Of a DNA stretch of 64,000 bases, positions 35,379 to 44,399 are shown in pieces (the stretch's first letter is position 1; the number at the start of each line of letters is the position of its first letter). The position numbers and the translations under genes were made by a program. The stretch spans positions 1 through 64,000 of the forward strand of contig CALKFY010000027.1 in NCBI GenBank assembly GCA_938084925.1, read 5' to 3'. Under the pieces are notes generated by a model, which was given only the letters and a program-made list of their open reading frames with translations, was not told where the DNA came from and made no database searches. Origin of the DNA: an uncultured Pseudomonadales bacterium. GTDB lineage: Bacteria > Pseudomonadota > Gammaproteobacteria > Pseudomonadales > Balneatricaceae.

Positions 35379-36048
35379 ATTCAGAGATAATATTATTAAA
35401 GCCCACATCAACGGCCTTAAATTTGCGTTTAATATTGCTGATGTGAGTACTAATGGTGTTGTTTTCCACACAGCCGCCAAAGGTGGCCTGGCCTAATTGC
35501 TGATACGATTGTACTTGGCCTGGGCGTCGTACCAAGTATTCTAACATGGTGAACTCGGTCATAGTGAATTCGGCCAAAGGCTGTTGTTGCCAGTGAATAT
35601 GGCGACGGTCTAAGTCTATGCTTAAGTTGCCACAAGCGATTTCTCGAGCTTCCAGATTAGGGCTGCTGTTGCGCGCCAAACGTAATAGGGATTCTACCTT
35701 GGCAACAAAATAATCAATGGTTATTGGTTTCGGTTGGTAGTCCCATGCGCCCATGCGGAGACCGGATACCTGGTCAATTTCGTCTACTCGCTCAGTCAGA
35801 AATAGCACGGGTAAATCTGGGTACTGGCGGCTCAATTGGCTATAAAGATTAAAACCTGCATCGTACTCTTGGCCTAGAATGATGTCTAGAATAAGCAGGT
35901 CGGGTCGCTGACTAGCAAGGGCCAGCAGGGCACTATTTTTGTCAGCAAAGGCGAGTACTTGTACTGGCATGCGAGCCAATGCTCGCACATAGTTTTGGCG
36001 TTGGTCGTCGTCATCTTCAACGATGGCAATACAAGGTTGGCGGGTCAT
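35350..36048 (-). CDS. OmpR/PhoB-family response regulator
   Basis: 232 residues: receiver with EDDDDQ (residues 10-15) and phospho-acceptor Asp in LLILDIILG (about residue 54), the switch segment VLFLTERVDE, and KPIT; then a winged-helix DNA-binding domain (FTMTEFTMLEYLVRRPGQVQ, NTISTHISNIKRKFK). It overlaps the downstream kinase gene and is its cognate partner by position. The long acidic DDDDQ start is usual for this class. Confidence 0.93.
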   Translation of the reverse strand: MTRQPCIAIVEDDDDQRQNYVRALARMPVQVLAFADKNSALLALASQRPDLLILDIILGQEYDAGFNLYSQLSRQYPDLPVLFLTERVDEIDQVSGLRMGAWDYQPKPITIDYFVAKVESLLRLARNSSPNLEAREIACGNLSIDLDRRHIHWQQQPLAEFTMTEFTMLEYLVRRPGQVQSYQQLGQATFGGCVENNTISTHISNIKRKFKAVDVGFNNIISEYGQGYRWRN

Positions 36049-36178
36049 ACTGGCTCCTTTTAGTACCCACAGAATAACAAGGTGATAATTAGCTAGCTAG
36101 AGCCAAGACTGGATCTCCATTAAATTTCCATGAATGATAAACTAGTGCTTTTCAGCTACACCAATAATCATCTTTATT

Positions 36179-37135
36179 ATGTTCTTTTCTTTGTTACTGC
36201 AGACTATCGCCATTACCACACCAATTTTCTTGGTGGTGATGTGTGGTTATGGTTTACGGCGTGTCGGCCTTATAGATGATCATTTCATTCGTATGGGGTC
36301 GCGTTTGGTATTCAACTTCACCTTGCCTGTGTTGCTGTTTATTAGTATTGCCACACGGCCTCTGACCTATGGTGTCACTTTGCAAGGTGCCTTGGTAGGC
36401 GTCTTGGTTACGGTCATTATGTGGTTGTTGATGGAAGCGCTCGCTAAGCGCTTGGTACAACCTCGTAGTGACCGGGGTGTGGTGGTGATGGCTGGCTTTC
36501 GCTCCAATTTGGGTATTGTTGGTCTAGCTTATGTATTAAATGCCCATGGCGAAGACGGTGTCGCTCAGATTGCCATGTATCTGGCTTTGGTAACGGTACT
36601 GTTCAATGTCCTATCGGTGATTACCTTAAGTCGCAAACAGGCGGATAATATTAGTGTATTAGCCACCATAAAAGGCATTGCTAAAAATCCTTTGATTATT
36701 GCCATTATGCTCGCTGCGGTTTGGTCTATGTTAGGCTCCACTATCGGCCTGCAATTACCACAAGTAGTGCTAAGTACAGGCCAGTATTTTGCGGCTATGA
36801 CATTACCCTTGGCCTTGCTGTGTGCTGGTGGTAGTTTGAGCTTCAAAGCCCTCAAAGACGATATGGATAAGGTGTGGTTGGCAACCTTGGCAAAGTTGGT
36901 GGTGGCACCGATATTGACGGGTTTGGTGGCATATGGGTTTGGATTACGTGGTGTCTCGTTAGAGTTGTTGGTGCTGATGGCTTGTGCGCCTACGGCGGCG
37001 GCAAGTTATCCCATGGTACGAGCCATGGGAGGCAATGCCAAATTGGTGGCGAGTATTATCGCTGTAACAACCTTGTTGTCATTTGCTTCAACGGCGGTAA
37101 TCATCAGTATCTTACGTACCATAAGCGCCTCATAG
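36179..37135 (+). CDS. AEC-family transporter (auxin efflux carrier type permease)
   Basis: 318 residues with about ten membrane helices in two five-helix halves (TTPIFLVVMCGYGLRRVGLI at the start; LVVAPILTGLVAYGFGLRGV and the CAPTAAASYPMVRAMGG loop in the second half). AEC proteins export or import organic acids and related solutes; the substrate cannot be read here. It is divergent from the two-component pair (130-base gap), which may control it. The start is ATG at 36179, but no good ribosome-binding site is visible. Confidence 0.85.
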   Translation: MFFSLLLQTIAITTPIFLVVMCGYGLRRVGLIDDHFIRMGSRLVFNFTLPVLLFISIATRPLTYGVTLQGALVGVLVTVIMWLLMEALAKRLVQPRSDRGVVVMAGFRSNLGIVGLAYVLNAHGEDGVAQIAMYLALVTVLFNVLSVITLSRKQADNISVLATIKGIAKNPLIIAIMLAAVWSMLGSTIGLQLPQVVLSTGQYFAAMTLPLALLCAGGSLSFKALKDDMDKVWLATLAKLVVAPILTGLVAYGFGLRGVSLELLVLMACAPTAAASYPMVRAMGGNAKLVASIIAVTTLLSFASTAVIISILRTISAS

Positions 37136-37168
37136 AGTGACTTTAAACCTTGCATTTGTGGGGTGTGA

Positions 37169-37960
<792 letters not shown>

Positions 37961-38065
37961 CCCTTTTTTTGTTGCTTGGGCTCAATAGGCTTGTATTTTT
38001 CGACTTTGAAGGTATGTGCTATGCTGAACTGAAGTTTTTCATATGGAAATAGCCAAGGAGATAAT

Positions 38066-38263
38066 ATGCATAAGCGTGTAGATAACGATAATGCCAATGC
38101 CAATGTAAACGATCCGGCTAGCGTACTTAAGGATAAGTTGATCGCTAATATGGGGAAATTAAATATTAGTAAAGATGGCTTTGTATCGCTAAATGTTGAA
38201 GCTACTGAAACGCAAACAGAGATAAAAAGACAGCTGAAAAAGTTGCGAGAGTTTTCTTTCTAA
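38066..38263 (+). CDS. Small protein of unknown function
   Basis: 65 residues, soluble, with an Asn/Asp-rich start (NDNANANVNDPAS) and a charged helical end (TQTEIKRQLKKLREFSF). A good AAGGAG ribosome-binding site precedes the ATG. The TAA stop is directly followed by the GTG start of the next gene, so the two are surely coupled. No family recognised. Confidence 0.7.
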   Translation: MHKRVDNDNANANVNDPASVLKDKLIANMGKLNISKDGFVSLNVEATETQTEIKRQLKKLREFSF

Positions 38264-39016
38264 GTGGGCGTTCTTTTCATTGCAGTTATTTTAGTATCGG
38301 GCTTTATTTTTACTAATAAATATCCACCTGCACGTTTTCGGCAGAAGCGTTCCACTGGCTGGGACGCATATTTTCATGTTGCCCAATGGGGAACAGTTAT
38401 CGCGATAGCTTCTAGTTTTCTGTATTTCTTAATTGATAAATTTGATGTTGTTTCTGTAATTTTAGGCTGGTTTAGTGAAACTGTTCCAAGCTTGCTAAAA
38501 GGTACAGGGCTTAATAATTTAGAGATAAAAATTGGTTTTTGGGTGCTGTTGACCTTGTTAATAGCCTACTTAGTAGGCGTTTATATGGATCGCAGATACC
38601 AAGATCCTCGTTTGCTCTTCCAAATCATTGCTGAAATTGCCAGCAAGGATCATATGGAAGCTATTATCTTAGATTCATCTTCTACTCAAGCTACTGTTTT
38701 GATATCCCTGTCTACTCGTAAATGCTACGTTGGTATTTGTTATGGCGATTTAAGTTATGAAAATGGAGAAAGCTCTAGTCTTGCAATTTTGCCTATGCTT
38801 AGTGGATACCGCGATAAGGATAATTTAGGTGTAGAATTCCAATCAAATTATTATTCTCATTATGAAGAAAACGGCATCATAGAAGGAAAACACGAAAAAT
38901 TAACGTTAGATCATTTCAAAGTCGTTATTAATAAGGCTGATATAGAAACGATTTCATATTTTGATCTGGAGACCTACACTAAATTTAAACAAAGAGAACG
39001 CCAGAGTACGTCTTAA
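38264..39016 (+). CDS. Membrane protein of unknown function
   Basis: 250 residues with an N-terminal hydrophobic segment (LFIAVILVSGFIFTN), a second (GTVIAIASSFLYFLI) and a third (IGFWVLLTLLIAYLVGVYMD). A soluble C-terminal domain of about 130 residues follows (EAIILDSSSTQATVLISLST, KCYVGICYGDLSYENGESS). The start is the GTG touching the previous stop (TAAGTG). The soluble domain may be cytosolic; nothing catalytic is seen. Confidence 0.7.
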   Translation: MGVLFIAVILVSGFIFTNKYPPARFRQKRSTGWDAYFHVAQWGTVIAIASSFLYFLIDKFDVVSVILGWFSETVPSLLKGTGLNNLEIKIGFWVLLTLLIAYLVGVYMDRRYQDPRLLFQIIAEIASKDHMEAIILDSSSTQATVLISLSTRKCYVGICYGDLSYENGESSSLAILPMLSGYRDKDNLGVEFQSNYYSHYEENGIIEGKHEKLTLDHFKVVINKADIETISYFDLETYTKFKQRERQSTS

Positions 39017-39158
39017 TGGCTGCTCTTTCACGCTTAGCCTCGCAACTACAATTTCTTACATATACATAGGCCTATGGTAGATATAAAGAGTAGCCCTGTT
39101 TATCCTAAGGACGTTATACTCCATCTGGTTATTGTTTACGGATATGCTGACTTAATTT

Positions 39159-40838
39159 ATGCACTTTTCTAATCGGTTAAAGCTAGCACTTGGTTTTGCT
39201 TTAATGGGCTTTGCGCCATTAGCTATGGCGGGCCTTTTAGGCCTATCAGTGGATCTCTGGTTATACATTGCCGCAGTGTTAATAGGTTTGGTAGTTGGTT
39301 GGCATTTGGGACGTCAAATGGAAGCCCCTGTAGAACATTTAGCCGAAGCTCTTGAAAATTTGGTAGACACTGGTGACTTTTCTCAGCGTGTAACGCTCGA
39401 TGACGCTACGGGGTCTGCGCAAAGGGCTGGTAAAGCCTTTAATCGGGTGCAAGGGCGTATGCAGCGCGGCATTGATGAAGTAAATCGCGTAATGTTGGCA
39501 GTGGCTAAAGGCGATACCTCTGAACGTATAGAAATGCCCATGATCGGCCATTTCGGTACTCTGAAAAATGCTACCAATCAGTCGGTAGACAGCGTTGCGC
39601 AAACCATGGATTGCTTGTCTGAGCTGATGGCCAAATTGGCTAAAGGCGATTTTTCGGCGCGCATGGATGAGCGTGTACAGGGCGCTTTGAAACAGCAAGT
39701 TGATGACACCATGGCGGCCGTGGAAAAGGCATTAAAAGACATGGGTCTGGTTATGCAGGCTATGGCAGAAGGTGATTTTAATGCTCGCATTGAGCAGCCT
39801 TTGCACGGTGACCTGCAGGAACTAAAACAGCATATCAATCAGTCTATGGCGGCCTTGTCTTCGGCTGTTGCCGAGGTGACCAGAGTTACTTCGGCTATGA
39901 ATGATGGCGAACTTGGCCACAAGGTACAGGGCCAATACAGTGGCCAGCTTGGCCTGATTGCAGGGGCCTTAGATGATACTAATATGAGCTTATCGGAGAC
40001 GGTGAAGGGCGTATTGGTTATGGCAGATGGGGTAAATCAAACAGCCCAAACCATACACCGTGGAGGTCAGGATTTAACCGCTCGTGCTCATGATCAGGCA
40101 GCATCTCTAGAACAAACTGCCGCGAGTATGGAGCAGATGTCAGGGACCGTACGCCTAAACTCTGAAAATGCTCAGCAGGCCGATGACATGATGCGCCGTG
40201 CTCGAGCTGACACTCAGACTACCACCGAGATAGTCACCCAAGCTATGGATGCAATGGAAGGCGTTAGTAGAGCCAGTAATAAGATTGCTGAAATTATTAG
40301 TATTATTGACGGCATTGCCTTTCAAACCAATCTACTTGCGCTTAATGCATCTGTGGAAGCGGCTCGAGCTGGCGAGCAAGGCCGCGGCTTTGCCGTAGTG
40401 GCAGGAGAGGTGCGTACTTTGGCTCAGCGCTCCGCTGATGCAGCTAAAGACATCAGTGGATTGATCACAGACACCACACAACGGGTTTCTACTAGCAATC
40501 GTTTGGTGCAAGAAACAGGTGAATCCTTGCAGGCCATTAATCAGGATATCGAGCAAGTAGCAGAATCTGTTGCTGCGATTGCTGATGCCAGCAAGGAACA
40601 AGCCCTGGGCATCGAACAGGTTAATCATGCTGTGAACCAGCTAGAAAGTATAAATCAGCGCAACTCAGAACTTTTAGAAAAGTCGGCAGCCTCTGCGAGT
40701 GGACTGATGCAACAAGCAGCGCATTTGCACGATTCTATGCAAGGCTTTACCACGACTGCTGCACAGAAGCCTGTGGTAGAGCATCGAGAATTGCCAGAGC
40801 ATGTCGATATCAAAAATTTGGTAGAAGATCTTAGCTAA
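39159..40838 (+). CDS. Methyl-accepting chemotaxis protein with several HAMP-like repeats
   Basis: 559 residues. An N-terminal membrane hairpin ([39 protein letters not shown]) leaves almost no periplasmic sensor. Four related units follow, each built around a GD(F/T)-x-x-R(I/V/M) or GELGHKV core (residues about 72, 112, 169, 206 and 250), which read as concatenated HAMP modules. The C-terminal MCP signalling domain has the hairpin tip [20 protein letters not shown] and the E/Q-rich methylation helices ([16 protein letters not shown]). The lack of a ligand domain suggests cytosolic or membrane-state sensing through the HAMP chain. Confidence 0.9.
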   Translation: MHFSNRLKLALGFALMGFAPLAMAGLLGLSVDLWLYIAAVLIGLVVGWHLGRQMEAPVEHLAEALENLVDTGDFSQRVTLDDATGSAQRAGKAFNRVQGRMQRGIDEVNRVMLAVAKGDTSERIEMPMIGHFGTLKNATNQSVDSVAQTMDCLSELMAKLAKGDFSARMDERVQGALKQQVDDTMAAVEKALKDMGLVMQAMAEGDFNARIEQPLHGDLQELKQHINQSMAALSSAVAEVTRVTSAMNDGELGHKVQGQYSGQLGLIAGALDDTNMSLSETVKGVLVMADGVNQTAQTIHRGGQDLTARAHDQAASLEQTAASMEQMSGTVRLNSENAQQADDMMRRARADTQTTTEIVTQAMDAMEGVSRASNKIAEIISIIDGIAFQTNLLALNASVEAARAGEQGRGFAVVAGEVRTLAQRSADAAKDISGLITDTTQRVSTSNRLVQETGESLQAINQDIEQVAESVAAIADASKEQALGIEQVNHAVNQLESINQRNSELLEKSAASASGLMQQAAHLHDSMQGFTTTAAQKPVVEHRELPEHVDIKNLVEDLS

Positions 40839-40847
40839 TATGTAAAC

Positions 40848-40872
40848 GGGGTCAGGCCTCAGGTCTGACCCC
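40848..40872. repeat. Short palindromic repeat, family A, copy 2 (possible bidirectional terminator)
   Basis: Twelve-base arms GGGGTCAGGCCT and AGGTCTGACCCC surround one C, with one mismatch. The core is shared with 3967-3991. It lies 10 bases after the chemoreceptor gene and 16 before the convergent dctM stop, so it may end both transcripts. Confidence 0.75.
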
Positions 40873-40887
40873 AAACACGTCAGATTT

Positions 40888-42264
40888 CTAGCGAATAATC
40901 ACCTCTGGGCCCATAAAGTAGGTGGGTAGGAAGGTAGATATGGCTGGGATGTAGGTCACCATAATCAAGAACACAAACAAGATGGCAAGCCATGGAAGAG
41001 CGGCTTTAACAACGCGCATCATGGGCATACCCACCACGCCTGAGGTCACAAACAGATTGAGGCCAACTGGCGGCGTGATCATACCGATTTCCATGTTTAC
41101 TACCATGATGATACCAAGGTGAATCGGATCGATGCCCAGTTCAATGGCGATAGGGAACACCAGTGGTGCCACGATCACGATCAAACCTGATGGCTCCATA
41201 AACTGGCCACCAATCAGCAATATAACGTTAACAATTACCAGGAACATAATTGGACCAAGGCCCGCTGCCAACATGGCATTAGCGATGCTTTGTGGGATCT
41301 GTTCGTCAGTAAGAACGTGTTTAAGGATCAAGGCGTTGGCGATGATAAACAGCAAGGTGATGGACAAGCGGCCAGCATCAAACAAGGTTTCGCGGGTGTC
41401 CTTGTGGAACCAAGCAGTTAACAAAGAAGATGGCTTCTGCCAAACGGTCAAGTTAGTTTGACCGTCACTGGTCTTTAATGGCCCCATGTCACGATAGATG
41501 AACATGGATACCAAGAAGGCATATACCGAGGCTACCGCAGCGGCTTCTGTGGGTGTGAAGTAACCACCGTAAATACCACCAAGAATAATGATGATCAGGA
41601 ATAAACCCCAGCTAGCAGCCTTGGCAGAGGCAAGGATTTCACCCCAGCCTGCCCATTCGCCCTTGGGCATGTTCTTAATGCGTGCGTAAACGTAGATGCC
41701 TAACATCAACATGCTGCCCGCTAACAAGCCCGGGATAACTCCAGCTAGGAACATACGGCCTACAGATACGTCAGTAGCAGCGGCGTACACAACCATGACG
41801 ATGGAAGGTGGGATCAAGATGCCTAGAGTACCGGCGTTACAGATAACACCAGCAGCAAAGTCCTTGGTGTAACCCATCTTAGTCATGCCGGCGATGACGA
41901 TAGAACCAATTGCTACTACGGTAGCAGGCGACGAGCCTGATAGGGCAGCGAACATCATGCAAGCAAACACACCCGCTATGGCCAAACCACCGTGCAGGTG
42001 GCCCACACAGGCGATAGAAAAGCGAATAATACGCTGCGCCACACCGCCCGTAGACATAAAGCTGGAGGCTAAGATAAAGAAGGGGATTGCCAGCAAGGTG
42101 TAATGGCCTTCAAAGGCCGAAAATAGAGTTTGAGCAATGGATGCCAAAGAGCTATCGGAATATACCAATAAGAACAAAATGGAGCTTAAGCCCAACGAAA
42201 TAGCGATAGGCACACCCAATAATAAGAGGGTAATGACCAATATAAAGAGTATAAGAGCTTCCAC
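40888..42264 (-). CDS. dctM: TRAP transporter large permease (DctM)
   Basis: 458 residues with about twelve membrane helices. DctM marks include the N-terminal ITLLLLGVPIAISLGLSSIL, the FAALSGSSPATVVAIGSIVI segment and INMEIGMITPPVGLNLFV-like VNMEIGMITPPVGLNLFVTS near the end. It carries sodium-coupled organic acid uptake with DctQ and DctP. It is the last gene of dctP-dctQ-dctM, starting two bases after dctQ. Confidence 0.95.
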   Translation of the reverse strand: MEALILFILVITLLLLGVPIAISLGLSSILFLLVYSDSSLASIAQTLFSAFEGHYTLLAIPFFILASSFMSTGGVAQRIIRFSIACVGHLHGGLAIAGVFACMMFAALSGSSPATVVAIGSIVIAGMTKMGYTKDFAAGVICNAGTLGILIPPSIVMVVYAAATDVSVGRMFLAGVIPGLLAGSMLMLGIYVYARIKNMPKGEWAGWGEILASAKAASWGLFLIIIILGGIYGGYFTPTEAAAVASVYAFLVSMFIYRDMGPLKTSDGQTNLTVWQKPSSLLTAWFHKDTRETLFDAGRLSITLLFIIANALILKHVLTDEQIPQSIANAMLAAGLGPIMFLVIVNVILLIGGQFMEPSGLIVIVAPLVFPIAIELGIDPIHLGIIMVVNMEIGMITPPVGLNLFVTSGVVGMPMMRVVKAALPWLAILFVFLIMVTYIPAISTFLPTYFMGPEVIIR

Positions 42265-42266
42265 GA

Positions 42267-42989
42267 TTAATCTTCCTTATCAGCTTTAGCGGCGGCTTCT
42301 TCCACCATGTCTTCGGCTTCGTGGCTGGCGATAATCATATCGGCCTTGTTTTGTACCACGTCTTTAGCGACGCGAATGTAGCGCCAAGTTAGCATGACCA
42401 TACCTAAAGGCAGGGCGAAGTAAGGGATAAAGCGAGGGATCTTTTCGTATTCCTCTCCATAGTTAAACCAGTCGCTTAGTATCTGTCCCCAAGCCGGCAT
42501 CATAATGTCGTTCACTTCATAGAAGCCTTGCTCTAGGAAGCGGCTCTTAAAGCCTTCTGGAAACCAGCGGCCTTCTGTAGGTGGTAGATTGGCAAAGGGT
42601 GCCCAGTAGTCATAACTGCCTTTTAGCAGAAGTAGGGCATAGATAAGTGAGCAGGTAACTGCAAGCAAAGCAGAGGCTTTGCGCACACTTGGTGTCATAT
42701 AATGCAAGGCCACGTCTACACCTAGCTGAGCTTTGATTTTTACTGTGTAGGGAGTGCCTACGATAACCAGCCAGCCAAATAGAAAGACAGTGATTTCTAA
42801 TGATTGCAGGCCAAAATCTGAAAGGGGTTCGGCAATTGGGGCAAACCAATCGGCGCGCCAAAAGTCCATTTCCTGCAGCTTGCGAATAACCACGTTGATA
42901 AACGTTACCATGGTCATCAAACCTAGTACTAGGGCAACAAAGTTGCGCTCCCAGTGGTCGGTGCGAGTTAGATGTTTAGGTTCTTGCAT
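42267..42989 (-). CDS. dctQ: TRAP transporter small permease (DctQ)
   Basis: 240 residues from the ATG at 42989 (MQEPKHLTRTDHWER), chosen because AAGGTGA lies just upstream. The longer open frame has no such site. About four membrane helices are visible (FVALVLGLMTMVTFINVVIR; LEITVFLFGWLVIVGTPYTV; ALLAVTCSLIYALLLL; YFALPLGMVMLTWRYIRVA). The central insert (GFKSRFLEQGFYEVNDIMMP) makes it longer than most DctQ proteins. It joins DctM in the membrane complex. Confidence 0.92.
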   Translation of the reverse strand: MQEPKHLTRTDHWERNFVALVLGLMTMVTFINVVIRKLQEMDFWRADWFAPIAEPLSDFGLQSLEITVFLFGWLVIVGTPYTVKIKAQLGVDVALHYMTPSVRKASALLAVTCSLIYALLLLKGSYDYWAPFANLPPTEGRWFPEGFKSRFLEQGFYEVNDIMMPAWGQILSDWFNYGEEYEKIPRFIPYFALPLGMVMLTWRYIRVAKDVVQNKADMIIASHEAEDMVEEAAAKADKED

Positions 42990-43081
42990 AATCTTCACCT
43001 TAAGAAAGCTTTGCGCAGCTACTGCGTAACTAACGACGCTTTGGAGCTGTGCAAAACCTTCTATATGCATTTCAAAAATAA

Positions 43082-43153
43082 ATGGCCTCGCTGAGGTTAA
43101 AACAGACGAGGCCATGGTCGTAGAACTATCCCCACCTACTGGAGTGGGGATAG
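43082..43153 (-). promoter_or_regulatory. Two strong hairpins between dctP and dctQ
   Basis: CTATCCCCAC (43126-43135) pairs perfectly with GTGGGGATAG (43144-43153), starting 11 bases after the dctP stop. ATGGCCTCG (43082-43090) pairs perfectly with CGAGGCCAT (43107-43115). Neither has a T-run. They probably protect the 3' end of dctP mRNA or cut read-through, giving more binding protein than permease. Confidence 0.7.
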
Positions 43154-43163
43154 GAACGGACGC

Positions 43164-44177
43164 TTAGTGCTTGGCGTTGATAGCCTGTGCTGCGTCGATG
43201 TTGTCTTGACCAACGTCCTTCTTGAACTGGTCCCAAACTGGCATCATGGCAGATTTCCATGCGGCACGTTGCGTGTCGTTCAACTGGTGTACAGTCTTGC
43301 CAGCAGCGATGATGGCATTCTTGTTCTCTTCGTTTACACCAAAGGCTTTGGCGTTACGAGATACCGTCACTTCACGTAGGATAGTTTCTAGCTGGTTACG
43401 TTCGGCAGCAGGTAGGCCTTCCCAGAACTCAGCAGAAGTTACTACCAAGTAGTCGATGATACCGTGGTTGGATTCAGTTACAGAATCCTGAACTTCGAAG
43501 AACTTCTTACCATAGATGTTGGAATAGGTGTTTTCCTGACCTTGAATAGTACCAGACTGTAGGCCTTGGTAAACTTCAGAGAAAGCCATCTTCTGTGGTA
43601 CGGCGCCAACAGCCTTGAACTGCGCAACGAGTACGTCAGAGGCTTGTACGCGGAACTTCAGGCCTTCTGCATCGCTAGGTTCAAGTAGTGGCTTAGTAGC
43701 AGATAGCTGCTTAAGGCCGTTATGCCAGAATTCTAGACCTAGCAAGCCACGGCGAACCATGGACTCCTTCATGGACTGGCCAGTGGCTGAAGACTGGAAC
43801 TCATCAACCGCGTCCATGTTCTTAAACATGAATGGCAAGTCGAACAAACGGAATTGCTTGGTGTACTTTTCAAACTTGGATAAAGAAGGCGCGGCCATAT
43901 GTACATCACCCATTAACATGGCTTCTAGTACTTTGCCGTCTCCGTATAGAGTGGAGTTAGGGTACACTTCCAAACATACTTTACCGTCCATTTCGCTGTT
44001 CACACGCTTGGCAAACTCAGTAGCAGCAATGCCTTTAGGGTGTTTGTCGGTGTTGGTAACGTGGGAGAATTTGATAACGATTTCGCCGTCTTGGCAAACG
44101 TCGCTAGCCATTGCTGGAGCAGAAGCCATGCCAAGTGCCATGGCAGCAGCTAGAGTAGTTTTCATTAGAGTTTTCAT
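43164..44177 (-). CDS. dctP: TRAP transporter periplasmic solute-binding protein (DctP)
   Basis: 337 residues from the ATG at 44177, preceded by GAGG at good spacing. It has a Sec signal peptide (MKTTLAAAMALGMASAPAMA) ending in AMA. The mature part has IVIKFSHVTNTDKHPKGIAA, YPNSTLYGDGKVLEAMLMGD and the conserved Arg region LKFRVQASDVLVAQF that binds carboxylates in DctP proteins. It most likely takes C4-dicarboxylates, but the substrate is inferred from the DctBD partners. A sigma-54 promoter lies 67 bases upstream. Confidence 0.95.
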   Translation of the reverse strand: MKTLMKTTLAAAMALGMASAPAMASDVCQDGEIVIKFSHVTNTDKHPKGIAATEFAKRVNSEMDGKVCLEVYPNSTLYGDGKVLEAMLMGDVHMAAPSLSKFEKYTKQFRLFDLPFMFKNMDAVDEFQSSATGQSMKESMVRRGLLGLEFWHNGLKQLSATKPLLEPSDAEGLKFRVQASDVLVAQFKAVGAVPQKMAFSEVYQGLQSGTIQGQENTYSNIYGKKFFEVQDSVTESNHGIIDYLVVTSAEFWEGLPAAERNQLETILREVTVSRNAKAFGVNEENKNAIIAAGKTVHQLNDTQRAAWKSAMMPVWDQFKKDVGQDNIDAAQAINAKH

Positions 44178-44243
44178 AGTAAACCTCAATTTGTGATTGT
44201 TCTTGGTTATAAATGTTAGTTGATTCGCAACTGGTTTATATAG

Positions 44244-44259
44244 AGCAAAGCTTGTGCCA
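44244..44259 (-). promoter_or_regulatory. Sigma-54 promoter of dctPQM
   Basis: Reading on the reverse strand, TGGCAC (44259-44254), five bases, then TTGCT (44248-44244): a perfect -24/-12 sigma-54 promoter, about 67 bases before the dctP start. Confidence 0.88.
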
Positions 44260-44312
44260 ACTTTATAACCTGTTGTTTTATATGAGTAATAATATTTACT
44301 TGGGGTGGGTTT

Positions 44313-44365
44313 GTGTGGTGTTTCGCACGTCTGGAAGGTGTCAGTGTGCGGAAACCCGCACACTG
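44313..44365 (-). promoter_or_regulatory. Probable DctD enhancer sites
   Basis: CAGTGTGCGG (44342-44351) and CCGCACACTG (44356-44365) form a perfect 10-bp dyad around AAAC. A weaker related dyad is GTGTGGTGTTTCGCAC (44313-44328). Tandem upstream dyads 55-105 bases before a sigma-54 promoter are the expected layout for DctD, whose gene lies just beyond. Confidence 0.75.
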
Positions 44366-44399
44366 TTAATGGATGGCTTGACGATATAAGGGGTAGTGT

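Noticed and set aside
36874..37140. Forward 88-codon frame overlapping the AEC transporter
   Set aside because: Out of frame with a well-supported membrane protein; Gly/Trp-rich shadow composition.
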